8,780 nucleotides of DNA from an uncultured bacterium. Its GTDB lineage: Bacteria > Planctomycetota > DG-23 > SLPQ01. Positions 1 to 6,120 of the stretch are shown here, in pieces. Where the stretch lies: NCBI GenBank assembly GCA_937863625.1, contig CALMGO010000300.1:1-8780 (forward strand), given 5' to 3'. The number at the start of each line of letters is the position of its first letter. Within the stretch, counting starts at the first letter, position 1. Position numbers and translations under genes: made by a program. Under the pieces are notes generated by a model. It had not been told where the DNA came from and did not search any database. It saw only the letters and a list, made by a program, of their open reading frames with translations.

Positions 1-365
1 GTGACCTGAGTGACGGCTTGCGCGCGCACAGGGGCGGGCCGGCGTCTTGAACCGGTTTTGCCGGACGCCGTAGCGGGTTCGGCGGGCGCGGCCATTGGAG
101 TTGATGGCATATCGGCGCTGTCCGCCGACGCGGTTTCCGGCACGGGCTCCTTCTCCCATTTGGCGACGGAGTCGATGGGGAACGCCATCTTGCCGCTTCC
201 CGTCGTTACGATATAGTAATCGCCTTTCTCCTCAACGCTCCCCTCAATACTGCCGCCGTCCTTGAAAGTCAGCACGTCACAGTACGCCACCACGCCGGAC
301 ACGCCGGCCAGAAGCGCCGACATGCCAGCAATTGAAAGGAAGAGTAGAGTCCGGAGTTGAATCAT
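1..365 (-). CDS. Small exported protein of unknown function, C-terminus beyond the left edge
   Basis: The reading frame opens at ATG 365-363 and stays open to the window edge, giving at least 121 residues. A strong ribosome binding site (GGGGAGG, plus-strand 371-377) sits 5 bases upstream and fixes the start. The N-terminus (MIQLRTLLFLSIAGMSALLAG) is a hydrophobic signal-peptide or anchor segment ending near residue 27 with a VVA-type signal peptidase I site, so export is likely. Next comes a short beta-rich stretch, about residues 31-70 (LTFKDGGSIEGSVEEKGDYY, then a KMAFPIDSVAKWE segment). It resembles the small module in which a gene product reads as 'turn, extra strand, promote-this-residue', often seen in exported proteins of environmental bacteria. 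From about residue 75 the chain becomes Pro/Ala/Thr/Ser-rich and basic, probably a flexible linker. I do not recognise a named family. It lies about 220 bases downstream of the FGE-like gene on the same strand and may be co-expressed or have its own promoter. Confidence 0.72.
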   Translation of the reverse strand, partial: MIQLRTLLFLSIAGMSALLAGVSGVVAYCDVLTFKDGGSIEGSVEEKGDYYIVTTGSGKMAFPIDSVAKWEKEPVPETASADSADMPSTPMAAPAEPATASGKTGSRRRPAPVRAQAVTQV

Positions 366-370
366 AGCGA

Positions 371-377
371 CCTCCCC
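371..377 (-). promoter_or_regulatory. Ribosome binding site of the small exported protein
   Basis: On the minus strand the bases read GGGGAGG, 5 nt before ATG 365. This decides the start of a partial gene that is open at the window edge. Confidence 0.7.
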
Positions 378-461
378 GCTGCGTCCAAGGGAGCAGTGTT
401 CGCCCAAGCCAGAGGGAGCAGCGCACTGCAACCCGATTGACACGGCCGTACAAGAGCGCTA

Positions 462-489
462 ATCCTATCACGCATTTGGGGCGTTGCAA
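462..489 (-). promoter_or_regulatory. Candidate sigma70-like promoter for the small exported protein
   Basis: On the minus strand TTGCAA (484-489) is followed after 16 bases by TAGGAT (462-467), a fair match to -35 and -10 boxes. It would leave a leader of about 90 nt before ATG 365. The consensus match is imperfect and was found by eye, so treat it as a candidate only. Confidence 0.28.
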
Positions 490-491
490 GT

Positions 492-505
492 GATTACCGG
501 TAATC
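492..505. repeat. Perfect 14-bp palindrome between the FGE-like and small exported genes
   Basis: gattaccggtaatc equals its own reverse complement. It lies just upstream of the candidate -35 box at 484-489 on the minus strand, a position suitable for a dimeric regulator. It has no loop and no T tract, so it is not a terminator. Chance occurrence of one such palindrome in 8.8 kb cannot be excluded. Confidence 0.35.
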
Positions 506-584
506 CCGGAGCCGTCATGCCGGGGGTTCTCCACGGCCCCTTGAGGCCTCGCTTCCCAGGGTGAGGCTGACTTTCCCCGCGCCT

Positions 585-1700
585 TTACTTCACCGTCCAC
601 GCGATGCGGAATCCGTAATTGTTTCGCCGCGCGGTCGGGTCGAAATATCCGCGGTTGGCAGAGCGGCTGTACGGGCCGGGATTGGAGAAACTCCCGCCGC
701 GAAGCACTTTCTTATCGCCGTACTCGGGGCCCTGAGGGTCGCTCGAGGGGCTCTGGCCGTAATAATCATGGCCCCACCAGTCCGAGCACCATTCCCAGAG
801 GTTGCCGTGCATGTCATAGAGGCCCCATGGGTTCGGCTGCAGCCTCCCCACGGGGTGCGGGTCGTTGAGGCTCGTCGTGTCCACCCATCCGAACGGCTCC
901 ATAGGCATCTCGTCGCCGCCAAACCACCAGCGGCTCGTCGTGCCGGCGCGGCAGGCGTATTCCCATTCGGCCTCGGTGGGCAGGCGGAAATCATGTCCGG
1001 GGGAGATCTCGTTCAGTTTCTTCAGAAACTCCTCGCAGTCGTACCACGAGACCGAGTCGACCGGCATGTCCGGCCCCTTGAATCGGCTCGGGTCGGTGTC
1101 CATCACCCGGACCCACTGCCGCTGGGTGACCTCGACCCTGCCGAGGTAAAACGGCTTTGTGATCGTGACGGCATGCACCGGCACCTCGTCGCTCTCGCCG
1201 TCGGTCGTGCCCATCTTGAAAGTCCCCGGCTTTATAAGCACGAAGTCGAGTCTCACTCCGCCGCCGATATCGACCGAGACCGTCGCGTCGGCGGTCACCG
1301 CCGGCATCTGCGACGCCACAGCGTCAAGCGCGTCGCTGTATATCCGCACAACGCGCCTGTACGCGTCGGCCGCGTCCCTGTACCGGCCCAGTTCGTAAAA
1401 TGTATCGGCGTCCTTCATGAGCGCATCCGCGTCAGGGACGGCGTCTGTCCAGGCGCCGGCTGCGCAGCACGCAGCCCCCGTGGATGCCGTCATCTTGCAG
1501 CACTGTGCATGTTGCTTATGGGGCAAAGGTCCCTCCAGAGCGGGCTCGATATCCGAACTCACCTGACCACCCGGGGATGCCTGTTGCGCGCTGACGCTTT
1601 GTTTATCAATCGGCGATGTGGTTTCCACTGCGCGAGCGCAGGACTGCGTCAAAAGACATGCCAGGGCAACCGCGAAGACGAGAGACTTCGTTCCGGACAT
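585..1700 (-). CDS. Exported FGE-sulfatase (SUMF1)-domain protein with one TPR-like unit, lacking the FGE catalytic cysteines
   Basis: This 371-residue protein starts at ATG 1700; GGAGG lies 7 bases upstream. A GTG codon immediately before the ATG is also in frame, but it is too close to the Shine-Dalgarno sequence. Residues 1-24 form a signal peptide (KSLVFAVALACLL, then SCARA with an A-x-A cleavage site; a lipoprotein site at Cys21 is possible but its TQSC context is poor). Residues 60-84 hold two Cys-Cys pairs (67/68, 78/79). Residues 91-121 look like one TPR helix pair (ELGRYRDAADAYRRVVRIY). Residues about 150-370 are the FGE-sulfatase fold: KPGTFKMG, RLPTEAEWEYACRAG, GNLWEWCSDWW, LRGGSF (333-338) and a closing GFR. 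In true formylglycine-generating enzymes two copper-binding cysteines follow the GGS(F/Y) motif; here that stretch reads SNPGPYSRSANR and has none. It is therefore probably a non-catalytic or differently acting family member outside the cytoplasm. The preceding terminator suggests independent transcription. Confidence 0.88.
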   Translation of the reverse strand: MSGTKSLVFAVALACLLTQSCARAVETTSPIDKQSVSAQQASPGGQVSSDIEPALEGPLPHKQHAQCCKMTASTGAACCAAGAWTDAVPDADALMKDADTFYELGRYRDAADAYRRVVRIYSDALDAVASQMPAVTADATVSVDIGGGVRLDFVLIKPGTFKMGTTDGESDEVPVHAVTITKPFYLGRVEVTQRQWVRVMDTDPSRFKGPDMPVDSVSWYDCEEFLKKLNEISPGHDFRLPTEAEWEYACRAGTTSRWWFGGDEMPMEPFGWVDTTSLNDPHPVGRLQPNPWGLYDMHGNLWEWCSDWWGHDYYGQSPSSDPQGPEYGDKKVLRGGSFSNPGPYSRSANRGYFDPTARRNNYGFRIAWTVK

Positions 1701-1743
1701 CACAGCACCTCCGCTGACAAGACCGCAATAAACTACGCACTCT

Positions 1744-1787
1744 ATAAAAGAGCCCCAGGCCCTCGAAAGATGTCTAACGGCCTGGGG
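1744..1787 (-). terminator. Intrinsic terminator upstream of the FGE-like gene
   Basis: A perfect 9-bp stem, CCCCAGGCC (1779-1787 read on the minus strand) with GGCCTGGGG (1753-1761), encloses a 17-base loop. On the minus strand it is followed directly by CTCTTTTATA. The orientation would end transcripts coming from the FRG cassette, or from the methyltransferase before the cassette arrived, ahead of the FGE-like gene. The plus-strand side has no T tract. Confidence 0.68.
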
Positions 1788-1819
1788 ATTTCCGGGGAAT
1801 TCGTGTGTATGACATCTGC

Positions 1820-1884
1820 GCGAATAATAGCGGTGTCAACAGCGTTATGTCCAGGGAAATCCTGCGTTATCTTTTCGCCGCGGA
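1820..1884 (-). repeat. Left copy of the 61-65 bp direct repeat flanking the FRG cassette
   Basis: It matches 4140-4204 in the same orientation. Over 1820-1880 only three of 61 bases differ (T/G, G/A and T/C); about 61 of 65 match over the longer span. On the minus strand it contains GGCGAAAAGATAA, the same final bases and stop codon as the methyltransferase gene, although no methyltransferase coding sequence precedes it here. It begins 14 bases after the FRG stop codon. Similarity ends abruptly on both sides. Best read as an attachment-site or target duplication. Confidence 0.85.
1824..1853 (-). promoter_or_regulatory. Promoter-like sequence inside the left repeat
   Basis: On the minus strand TGGACA (1848-1853) and TATTAT (1824-1829) are separated by 18 bases. 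The same elements occur in the right repeat. Transcription would start near 1817 and meet the terminator hairpin at 1787-1753 after about 30 nt, so any product would be a short attenuated RNA of roughly 70 nt unless it reads through to the FGE-like gene. Confidence 0.25.
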
Positions 1885-1898
1885 TATTGCGTGAATCT

Positions 1899-2657
1899 CT
1901 ATCCATTCACTGGCTGGTGCCTGCTGGTGAGTTCCCCAGCAAGACCGTCGAGGTCTGGGAATACATCGCCGAGTCGGCATCCCAGCAGTTTCACTTCCCA
2001 AGCGACGCGCCTCACCGAATCACGAGGAATTATGTACTTGCACAACCAATCATCGCAGCCGTCCATTAAGTCAAGAGGTGTCTCCGAACTGTGCACGGTG
2101 AAAGCGCCCTGTTGCATTAGCATTCTTAGATCAGTTTCGACCGCCATGGCTGCAGCCACGCGGGATGTTTTGTCTTTGCCTATTCGCGAAGGTGTGATCA
2201 TGTCTTGGAGTGTCCGTGCGCTAAGTGGATAGAGCAAGCGCTCCAACTCCTGGCTTGCGTTAAGCTCGCTTGGTTGGATCGCCCAGATGCAGGCGTCTGT
2301 ATCGGGTTCCTTTTGCGCACTCGACTGCAAGAACGCTGTCGCAAAGAAGGCCGCTACAAGTGGAGAGTATGACCAATCAAGAAGTCGTGTAGGCACACGA
2401 TAATGCTGCATAAGTGCAAGCCAGCCTGCAAAGTCTTCTATCGGAGGGCAATTAGCATAGCGAAGGTTTGCTCGGACGAAGAACTCATTTGAGAAAAACT
2501 TCTCCTGTTCGCGTGAGTAGCCTCTCATTATGCTGGGCGACAGATGCCACTCCGGCTTGGCCTGACCCCGAAACCACCATATCCGCTCAGTATCTCTAAT
2601 GAGGGCATCCACCACGCCCACAAGGTCCGCTATGCTCCGTATTTTCTCGGTCTGCAC
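1899..2657 (-). CDS. FRG-domain protein, probable defence-island gene
   Basis: This 252-residue protein contains the family signatures of the FRG domain in order: WWFRGQ (27-32), LSPSIMR (39-45), the acidic EQEKFF segment (50-55), then WLALMQHYRVPTRLLDW (79-95) and SPLVAAFFATAF (98-109). Its tail (VFPDLDGLAGEL) is also typical. The usual glycine after QHY is Arg87 here. Translation begins at GTG 2657 (CAC on the plus strand): GGGGGA lies 6 bases upstream and no in-frame ATG is close by. It has no signal peptide or membrane segment and should be cytoplasmic. FRG proteins recur in phage-defence and mobile regions but their biochemical activity is not something I can state. It is the second gene of the repeat-flanked low-GC cassette, 182 bases after the preceding gene, and its stop lies 14 bases from the left repeat. 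Confidence 0.88.
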   Translation of the reverse strand: MQTEKIRSIADLVGVVDALIRDTERIWWFRGQAKPEWHLSPSIMRGYSREQEKFFSNEFFVRANLRYANCPPIEDFAGWLALMQHYRVPTRLLDWSYSPLVAAFFATAFLQSSAQKEPDTDACIWAIQPSELNASQELERLLYPLSARTLQDMITPSRIGKDKTSRVAAAMAVETDLRMLMQQGAFTVHSSETPLDLMDGCDDWLCKYIIPRDSVRRVAWEVKLLGCRLGDVFPDLDGLAGELTSRHQPVNG

Positions 2658-2749
2658 TGTATGTCCCCCGGAATACCTTTCTCATTAAGAATCGTCCCGA
2701 GTCAGGTCCGCGCACAGCCACGGTCACGCTGCCTGACCTGCTACATTGT

Positions 2750-2768
2750 ATGTGCCACACCGGCACAT
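2750..2768. repeat. Hairpin in the gap before the FRG gene
   Basis: atgtgcc and ggcacat form a perfect 7-bp stem around a 5-base loop. No T tract follows on either strand, so it is not a standard terminator. It lies about 95 bases upstream of the FRG start and could fold in the leader or intergenic RNA of the cassette. A second, weaker inverted pair (gtcagg at 2701-2706, cctgac at 2732-2737) lies nearby. Confidence 0.4.
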
Positions 2769-2839
2769 CGTCGTATCTTCTGCGCAAACAATGTGTTGCG
2801 GCCTACATAACTAGTATTGTGTCCCGAAATTCCGAAGGA

Positions 2840-4033
2840 TCATTTTCCGTGCACCTGCCTAAGGTCGTTCAAGAAGTGCTTGGGAGAAGCTCCCGCCAGC
2901 ACCTTGCTCACGAAGAATGTGTCCGCCGCACCGATGGCGCTTCCAAGAGGCCCGAGCAGCCCTGCAGCAGCCGTCACGATAAACCTTACCACTTTTGCTG
3001 GACACCGGTCTATCGAGGGCACCTGTTTTAGTAAGTCCGCGTACGCCTTTGCAGCCTGTGTCGTGTCACCGCGACAATGTTCATGAAACCACCGTCGAAA
3101 CTCAATTCCGTGCTTAGTCCGCCGGACTTTCATAAGCGCACTGAGTGCGTCAGGGCGTTCGGCACCTGGTCTATCAAGGACGTATGCATTGCCATCCGGT
3201 TGGTCGTCCATCTCTTTGATTTGGCACCATTGTTTTAGTGGAACCTCATGCCTCAGCGCGCGCTCTATTTTGCCGTGAATCAAATGCCCAACAGGGGCAA
3301 GCGTGGTTGCGTCCGCGCATTCTGCTACCTCAGCCAGTTTCAGCTCGAGATTGGCAGTGGAAAGCAGGAGCAGCTGGTCAATGAGGTCGCCTTTGTTGTT
3401 CTCAGCTGGGAGATATGAATAGGCGCGAATAGCGTTAGGGGCTATTCCAGGGAGTGCGATCAGATCACTGCCTGCAGGAAACAAGCGATTCAGATGGGGG
3501 GATGCCATTATGTCCTTGTACGTTTCTTGCGCAGCCAATTCCGTGAGGTCATTTGCATCGATGCACGTGGTGTTCTCCAGCACCATGTCTCGCAACTTCG
3601 CGCTTGCGACTTTGTGCTTGAGTACGCCGAGAGCAACATCCAGCGCTTGAGGCGTCTCCATGAAGACAGGTAACGAAGGTTCCATGGTGTCACGCCGTCC
3701 GATTCGGAAGCTTATGATGCCAGCACCGTTTCCACCGTAGGCAAATGAGCCCTTGAGCCGAACAAAACGAAGCTCATCGTGATTAAGAAGATCAAGGACA
3801 GATCTCTCGCCAAGCACGTCGATAAGGGCAGTCAGTACCATGAAATCTTGTGTGGGTAATACGACTCGGTCGTAGAGGAGTAGACCATCCAGCAAGTGCG
3901 CGAAACGTGGTTTGCCGGTAGCCAAGAAACTGTCGTATCGTTTTTGCAGTGGGCCAAAATCGCTAACTATCCACATGCTGCCAAGGAAGACACGCTCCCC
4001 AGGCCTCTTACCGTGATTGTCTGGTTTGCTCAT
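2840..4033 (-). CDS. Unrecognised 397-residue cytoplasmic protein, first gene of the FRG cassette
   Basis: Start is ATG 4033 with AGAGG 9 bases upstream; stop is TGA at 2842-2840. I do not recognise the family. The N-terminus is hydrophilic (MSKPDNHGKRPGERVF) with no signal peptide. Residues about 17-100 alternate short hydrophobic and charged stretches (FAHLLDGLLLYDRVVLP; LIDVLGERSVLDLLNHDELRF), suggesting an alpha/beta domain. The middle is helical and acidic (TANLELKLAEVAECADATTL). Residues about 348-379 are hydrophobic and Gly/Ala-rich (FIVTAAAGLLGPLGSAIGAA), then DTFFVSKVL. They may form a membrane-seeking hairpin or buried helices; the protein ends with a polar ASPKHFLNDLRQ tail. No nuclease, ATPase, NAD-hydrolase or protease motif is visible by eye. 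Low G+C matches the FRG gene beside it, and both lie on the same strand inside the repeats, so a joint function is likely but unproven. Confidence 0.8.
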   Translation of the reverse strand: MSKPDNHGKRPGERVFLGSMWIVSDFGPLQKRYDSFLATGKPRFAHLLDGLLLYDRVVLPTQDFMVLTALIDVLGERSVLDLLNHDELRFVRLKGSFAYGGNGAGIISFRIGRRDTMEPSLPVFMETPQALDVALGVLKHKVASAKLRDMVLENTTCIDANDLTELAAQETYKDIMASPHLNRLFPAGSDLIALPGIAPNAIRAYSYLPAENNKGDLIDQLLLLSTANLELKLAEVAECADATTLAPVGHLIHGKIERALRHEVPLKQWCQIKEMDDQPDGNAYVLDRPGAERPDALSALMKVRRTKHGIEFRRWFHEHCRGDTTQAAKAYADLLKQVPSIDRCPAKVVRFIVTAAAGLLGPLGSAIGAADTFFVSKVLAGASPKHFLNDLRQVHGK

Positions 4034-4050
4034 TAGGCAAAGCCTCTGTC

Positions 4051-4066
4051 ATAACTGGATAACTGG
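4051..4066. repeat. Tandem 8-bp repeat upstream of the cassette's first gene
   Basis: ataactgg occurs twice in immediate succession, ending about 18 bases before the ATG of the 397-residue gene on the minus strand. Located in its likely 5' leader. It could be an operator element or a slippage duplication. Confidence 0.5.
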
Positions 4067-4139
4067 CGACAGATACCGCTACTTGCGCGCCTTTTCGTCC
4101 TGCCTGCGCACCGGCCGGGTATTCGGAGGGCCGATGGGT

Positions 4140-4204
4140 GCGAATAATAGCGGTGTCAACAGCGGTATGTCCAGAGAAATCCCGCGTTATCTTTTCGCCG
4201 CCGA
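4140..4204 (-). repeat. Right copy of the direct repeat, spanning the methyltransferase stop codon
   Basis: This is the partner of 1820-1884. Roughly 18 bases of it are methyltransferase coding sequence including the TAA at 4189-4187; the rest is 3' flank. Because the gene frame ends here naturally, this copy is the likely original target, with the left copy being the duplicate (or the two being hybrid att sites). Confidence 0.85.
4144..4173 (-). promoter_or_regulatory. Promoter-like sequence inside the right repeat, pointing into the FRG cassette
   Basis: On the minus strand TGGACA (4168-4173), an 18-base spacer and TATTAT (4144-4149) resemble a sigma70 promoter. Start would fall near 4137, about 100 nt before ATG 4033, so this could drive both cassette genes. 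A TTGACA hexamer inside the spacer is too close to TATTAT to be its -35 box. By-eye prediction. Confidence 0.33.
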
Positions 4205-4954
4205 GACGATGAGGCCGTTGGCGCGCCACTGGCACAAGGGGCCGTGGGTTTCGCCGGTGCGTTCTTTATTGAGGAGCGCCATGCGCGTCATCTCGAGACC
4301 ACCGTCGGATATGAGCCGCCGCACTTCCGCGGGTGAAAAGACATGGAGAAACATGTTTCTAATGCCGCGATAGGTAGGCATCACCCGGTCGCCCACCTCG
4401 AGGTCGGTAAAGACCCTGTCCCATGTATACGTGCGCAGGAGCCACAGCCGCCCCCAGGAGGTAAGGAGGTTGTTGAGGCGGTTGTGCACGTGAAAGACGA
4501 ATGTCCCGCCGGGGCGCAGGATGCGCGCCACTTCCCGGACAAAGGCGACCCTCCCCGCAGCGGACGGGATAAGCCCGATTGTCGAAAACATGCACACCAC
4601 CGCGTCAAACGAATCGTCGCGAAAGGGCAGGGGCGCTCTCATGTCGGCGCGGACAAGAGGGGCGGCGAGATTGGCGCGTTCGAGCTTGGCGCAGGTGACG
4701 TCGAGCATGTGCCGGGAGAGGTCCATGCCGACAAAGCGCCTTCCTGCACCACCGAGGGTGATGATGTGTCGCCCGGTGCCGCAGCCGATATCGAGCACGA
4801 GCCCCTCATGCGGGAGGGCGTCAGCGAGAAAGCGCGTGTCAAAGTCGAGAAGCGCCAGGTCTTCGTAGTAGCGGTCGTATCCGAGCGCGAGTCCGGGGTC
4901 GGTGACGTACTTGCGCAAGGCTGCGTTTACGCGTTTATCGTCGTTTTTCGGCAT
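4187..4954 (-). CDS. Class I SAM-dependent methyltransferase, substrate unknown
   Basis: This 255-residue cytoplasmic protein has the Rossmann-type methyltransferase core. Motif I is VLDIGCGTGRH (53-63), binding SAM. The acidic end of strand 2 is GMDLS with Asp78. Next come VRADMRAPLPF, FDAVVCMFSTIGLI (strand 4 region) and ILRPGGTFVFHVHNRLNN (strand 5). This order places it with the UbiE-like (Methyltransf_11/25) small-molecule group; the substrate cannot be read from sequence. A Tyr-rich N-terminal stretch (GYDRYYEDLALLD) probably caps the substrate site, as in relatives. ATG 4954 is the first start, but it lacks a recognisable ribosome binding site (GACCCTCTATT precedes it), which is odd next to the strong sites elsewhere. 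It diverges from gap across 151 bases. Its final codons lie in the direct repeat that flanks the FRG cassette, making it the apparent host gene for that insertion. Confidence 0.88.
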   Translation of the reverse strand: MPKNDDKRVNAALRKYVTDPGLALGYDRYYEDLALLDFDTRFLADALPHEGLVLDIGCGTGRHIITLGGAGRRFVGMDLSRHMLDVTCAKLERANLAAPLVRADMRAPLPFRDDSFDAVVCMFSTIGLIPSAAGRVAFVREVARILRPGGTFVFHVHNRLNNLLTSWGRLWLLRTYTWDRVFTDLEVGDRVMPTYRGIRNMFLHVFSPAEVRRLISDGGLEMTRMALLNKERTGETHGPLCQWRANGLIVSAAKR

Positions 4955-5004
4955 AATAGAGGGTCAAAAGCGCCTTACGGCGGCCTCCGGGGATTGGAAT
5001 TGTC

Positions 5005-5032
5005 TTGACTGATTTTTCAGGCGGTATAGAAT
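5005..5032 (+). promoter_or_regulatory. Sigma70-like promoter of the gap operon
   Basis: TTGACT (5005-5010) and TAGAAT (5027-5032) are separated by 16 bases; the -10 region reads TATAGAATA. A start near 5039 gives a leader of about 65 nt to ATG 5106. It is the best promoter match in the divergent gap at 4955-5105. I see no equally good promoter for the methyltransferase on the other strand. Confidence 0.6.
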
Positions 5033-5105
5033 AACTATTTCCGAGGGCCAATTCAAGCAGCGTGGGGTATTAAGTCCGCAATCGTTTAAGCGAAAGGAGT
5101 TTCTG

Positions 5106-6107
5106 ATGAAGGTCAAGGTCGGTATCAATGGATTTGGACGCATAGGAAGACTCGTATTCCGCGTTTTGATGAAACGCGATGATTTTGAAGTGGTGCACAT
5201 CAACGATATCACCGACGCCAAGACTCTGGCGCATCTTTTGAAGTACGACTCCACGCACGGCAAGTACAAAGGCACCGTCAAGGTCGACGGCAACAACATC
5301 GTCGTGGACGGCAAGACCATCGCCATATCCGCCGAGAGAGACCCTGCCAACCTTCCGTGGGGCAAACTGGGCGTGGACTTCGTGGTCGAGTCGACGGGCG
5401 TATTCACCAAGCGCGACGACTGCATGAAGCACATCACCGCAGGCGCCAAAAAGGTCCTTTTGACCGTCCCGGCCAAGGACGAAATCGACGCCACAATCGT
5501 CATGGGCGTCAATAACGAGGAGTTGACCAAGGACGCCAAGATCATTTCCAACGCGTCCTGCACGACCAACTGCCTGGCCCCGATGGTAAAGGTATTAAAC
5601 GACGCGTTCGGCCTTGATAAGGGCATGATGACGACGTGTCACGCGTACACCAACGACCAGCGGATCCTCGACCTGCCGCACAAGGACCTCAGAAGGGCCA
5701 GGTCCGCCGCCATTAATATCATCCCGACGACGACCGGCGCGGCCAAGGCTGTCGGCAAGGTCATCCCGTCGCTCAAGGGCAGACTCGACGGCATGGCGCT
5801 TCGGGTGCCGGTGCCGGATGCGAGCGTCACGGACTTTGTGGCCGTTCTGAAGAAGAGCACCACGGTCGAAGAGATCAATGCCGCCATGAAGAAGGCCGCC
5901 AACGGCCCCATGAAGGGCATTCTCTACTACTGCGAGGACCCGATCGTATCGAGCGACATCATCGGCGACAACTCCTCGTGCGTCTTTGACAGCCTCGCGA
6001 CGATGGTCATTGACGGCAACGTCGCAAAGGTCATCGGCTGGTACGACAACGAGTGGGGTTACTCCAACAGGGTAGTGGACCTGATGGCGTACGCGATGTC
6101 ACTGTAG
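5106..6107 (+). CDS. gap: NAD-dependent glyceraldehyde-3-phosphate dehydrogenase
   Basis: GAPDH converts glyceraldehyde 3-phosphate, NAD+ and phosphate to 1,3-bisphosphoglycerate in the cytoplasm; it works as a tetramer. The 333 residues are full length. The N-terminal NAD fold shows INGFGRIGRL (7-16) and Asp34 in HINDI, the residue that favours NAD over NADP. The catalytic motif SNASCTTNCLAP places the nucleophile at Cys152, with partner His179 in TTCHAYTNDQ. PHKDLRRARSAA, with proline in the cofactor-selecting loop, also fits the glycolytic NAD-type enzyme. The C-terminus has the usual WYDNEWGYSNR motif. Start ATG 5106 is fixed by AAAGGAG (5093-5099), 6 bases upstream. It is the first gene of the gap-pgk-rpe-accD unit. 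A Cys at 178, next to the catalytic histidine, replaces the more common valine; this is a modest peculiarity. Confidence 0.97.
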   Translation: MKVKVGINGFGRIGRLVFRVLMKRDDFEVVHINDITDAKTLAHLLKYDSTHGKYKGTVKVDGNNIVVDGKTIAISAERDPANLPWGKLGVDFVVESTGVFTKRDDCMKHITAGAKKVLLTVPAKDEIDATIVMGVNNEELTKDAKIISNASCTTNCLAPMVKVLNDAFGLDKGMMTTCHAYTNDQRILDLPHKDLRRARSAAINIIPTTTGAAKAVGKVIPSLKGRLDGMALRVPVPDASVTDFVAVLKKSTTVEEINAAMKKAANGPMKGILYYCEDPIVSSDIIGDNSSCVFDSLATMVIDGNVAKVIGWYDNEWGYSNRVVDLMAYAMSL

Positions 6108-6120
6108 GTTCGGACTTTAT

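Larger units (their letters stand above)
1820..4204 (-). mobile_element. Putative small genomic island: two genes between direct repeats at the methyltransferase 3' end
   Basis: The unit repeats with a period of 2,320 bp. It consists of one repeat copy, the 397-residue gene, the FRG gene and the second repeat copy. The right repeat overlaps the end of the methyltransferase gene, whose reading frame is intact, as is usual for insertion at a gene's 3' end. Base composition falls sharply inside: 30 of 60 bases are G+C at 2341-2400 against 41 of 60 at 4621-4680. Codon choice shifts to more A/T-ending codons. There is no integrase, transposase or terminal inverted repeat, so movement would need help in trans or homologous recombination. 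An alternative is replacement of a duplicated methyltransferase copy, leaving only its tail. Confidence 0.5.

Noticed and set aside
277..600. A 107-codon minus-strand frame across 366-584
   Set aside because: It overlaps both flanking genes in another frame, and its sequence is low-information with no recognisable features; 366-584 is better read as a promoter-bearing gap.
561..2069. A 502-codon open frame on the plus strand
   Set aside because: It is antisense to the FGE-like gene, which has clear family motifs and a ribosome binding site; the translation is Arg/His/Val-rich with no domain and is a by-product of high G+C.
1820..4204. A classic insertion sequence or integrase-bearing island
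   Set aside because: No transposase, integrase or terminal inverted repeats were found; only the direct repeats and composition support mobility.
1820..4204. The two repeat copies as part of a CRISPR array
   Set aside because: There are only two copies, 2.3 kb apart, with genes between them.
4008..4235. A 75-codon minus-strand frame across the right repeat
   Set aside because: It overlaps the ends of the methyltransferase and the 397-residue gene out of frame, with no ribosome binding site evident; most likely chance.
4958..4985. Small CGCC-GTAA-GGCG hairpin followed by CTTTT on the minus strand
   Set aside because: The stem is only 4 bp and lies upstream of a gene start rather than after a gene, so it is not convincing as a terminator.
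4343..5008. A 221-codon plus-strand frame
   Set aside because: It is antisense to the methyltransferase, whose motif I and later motifs are clear; no ribosome binding site or domain.
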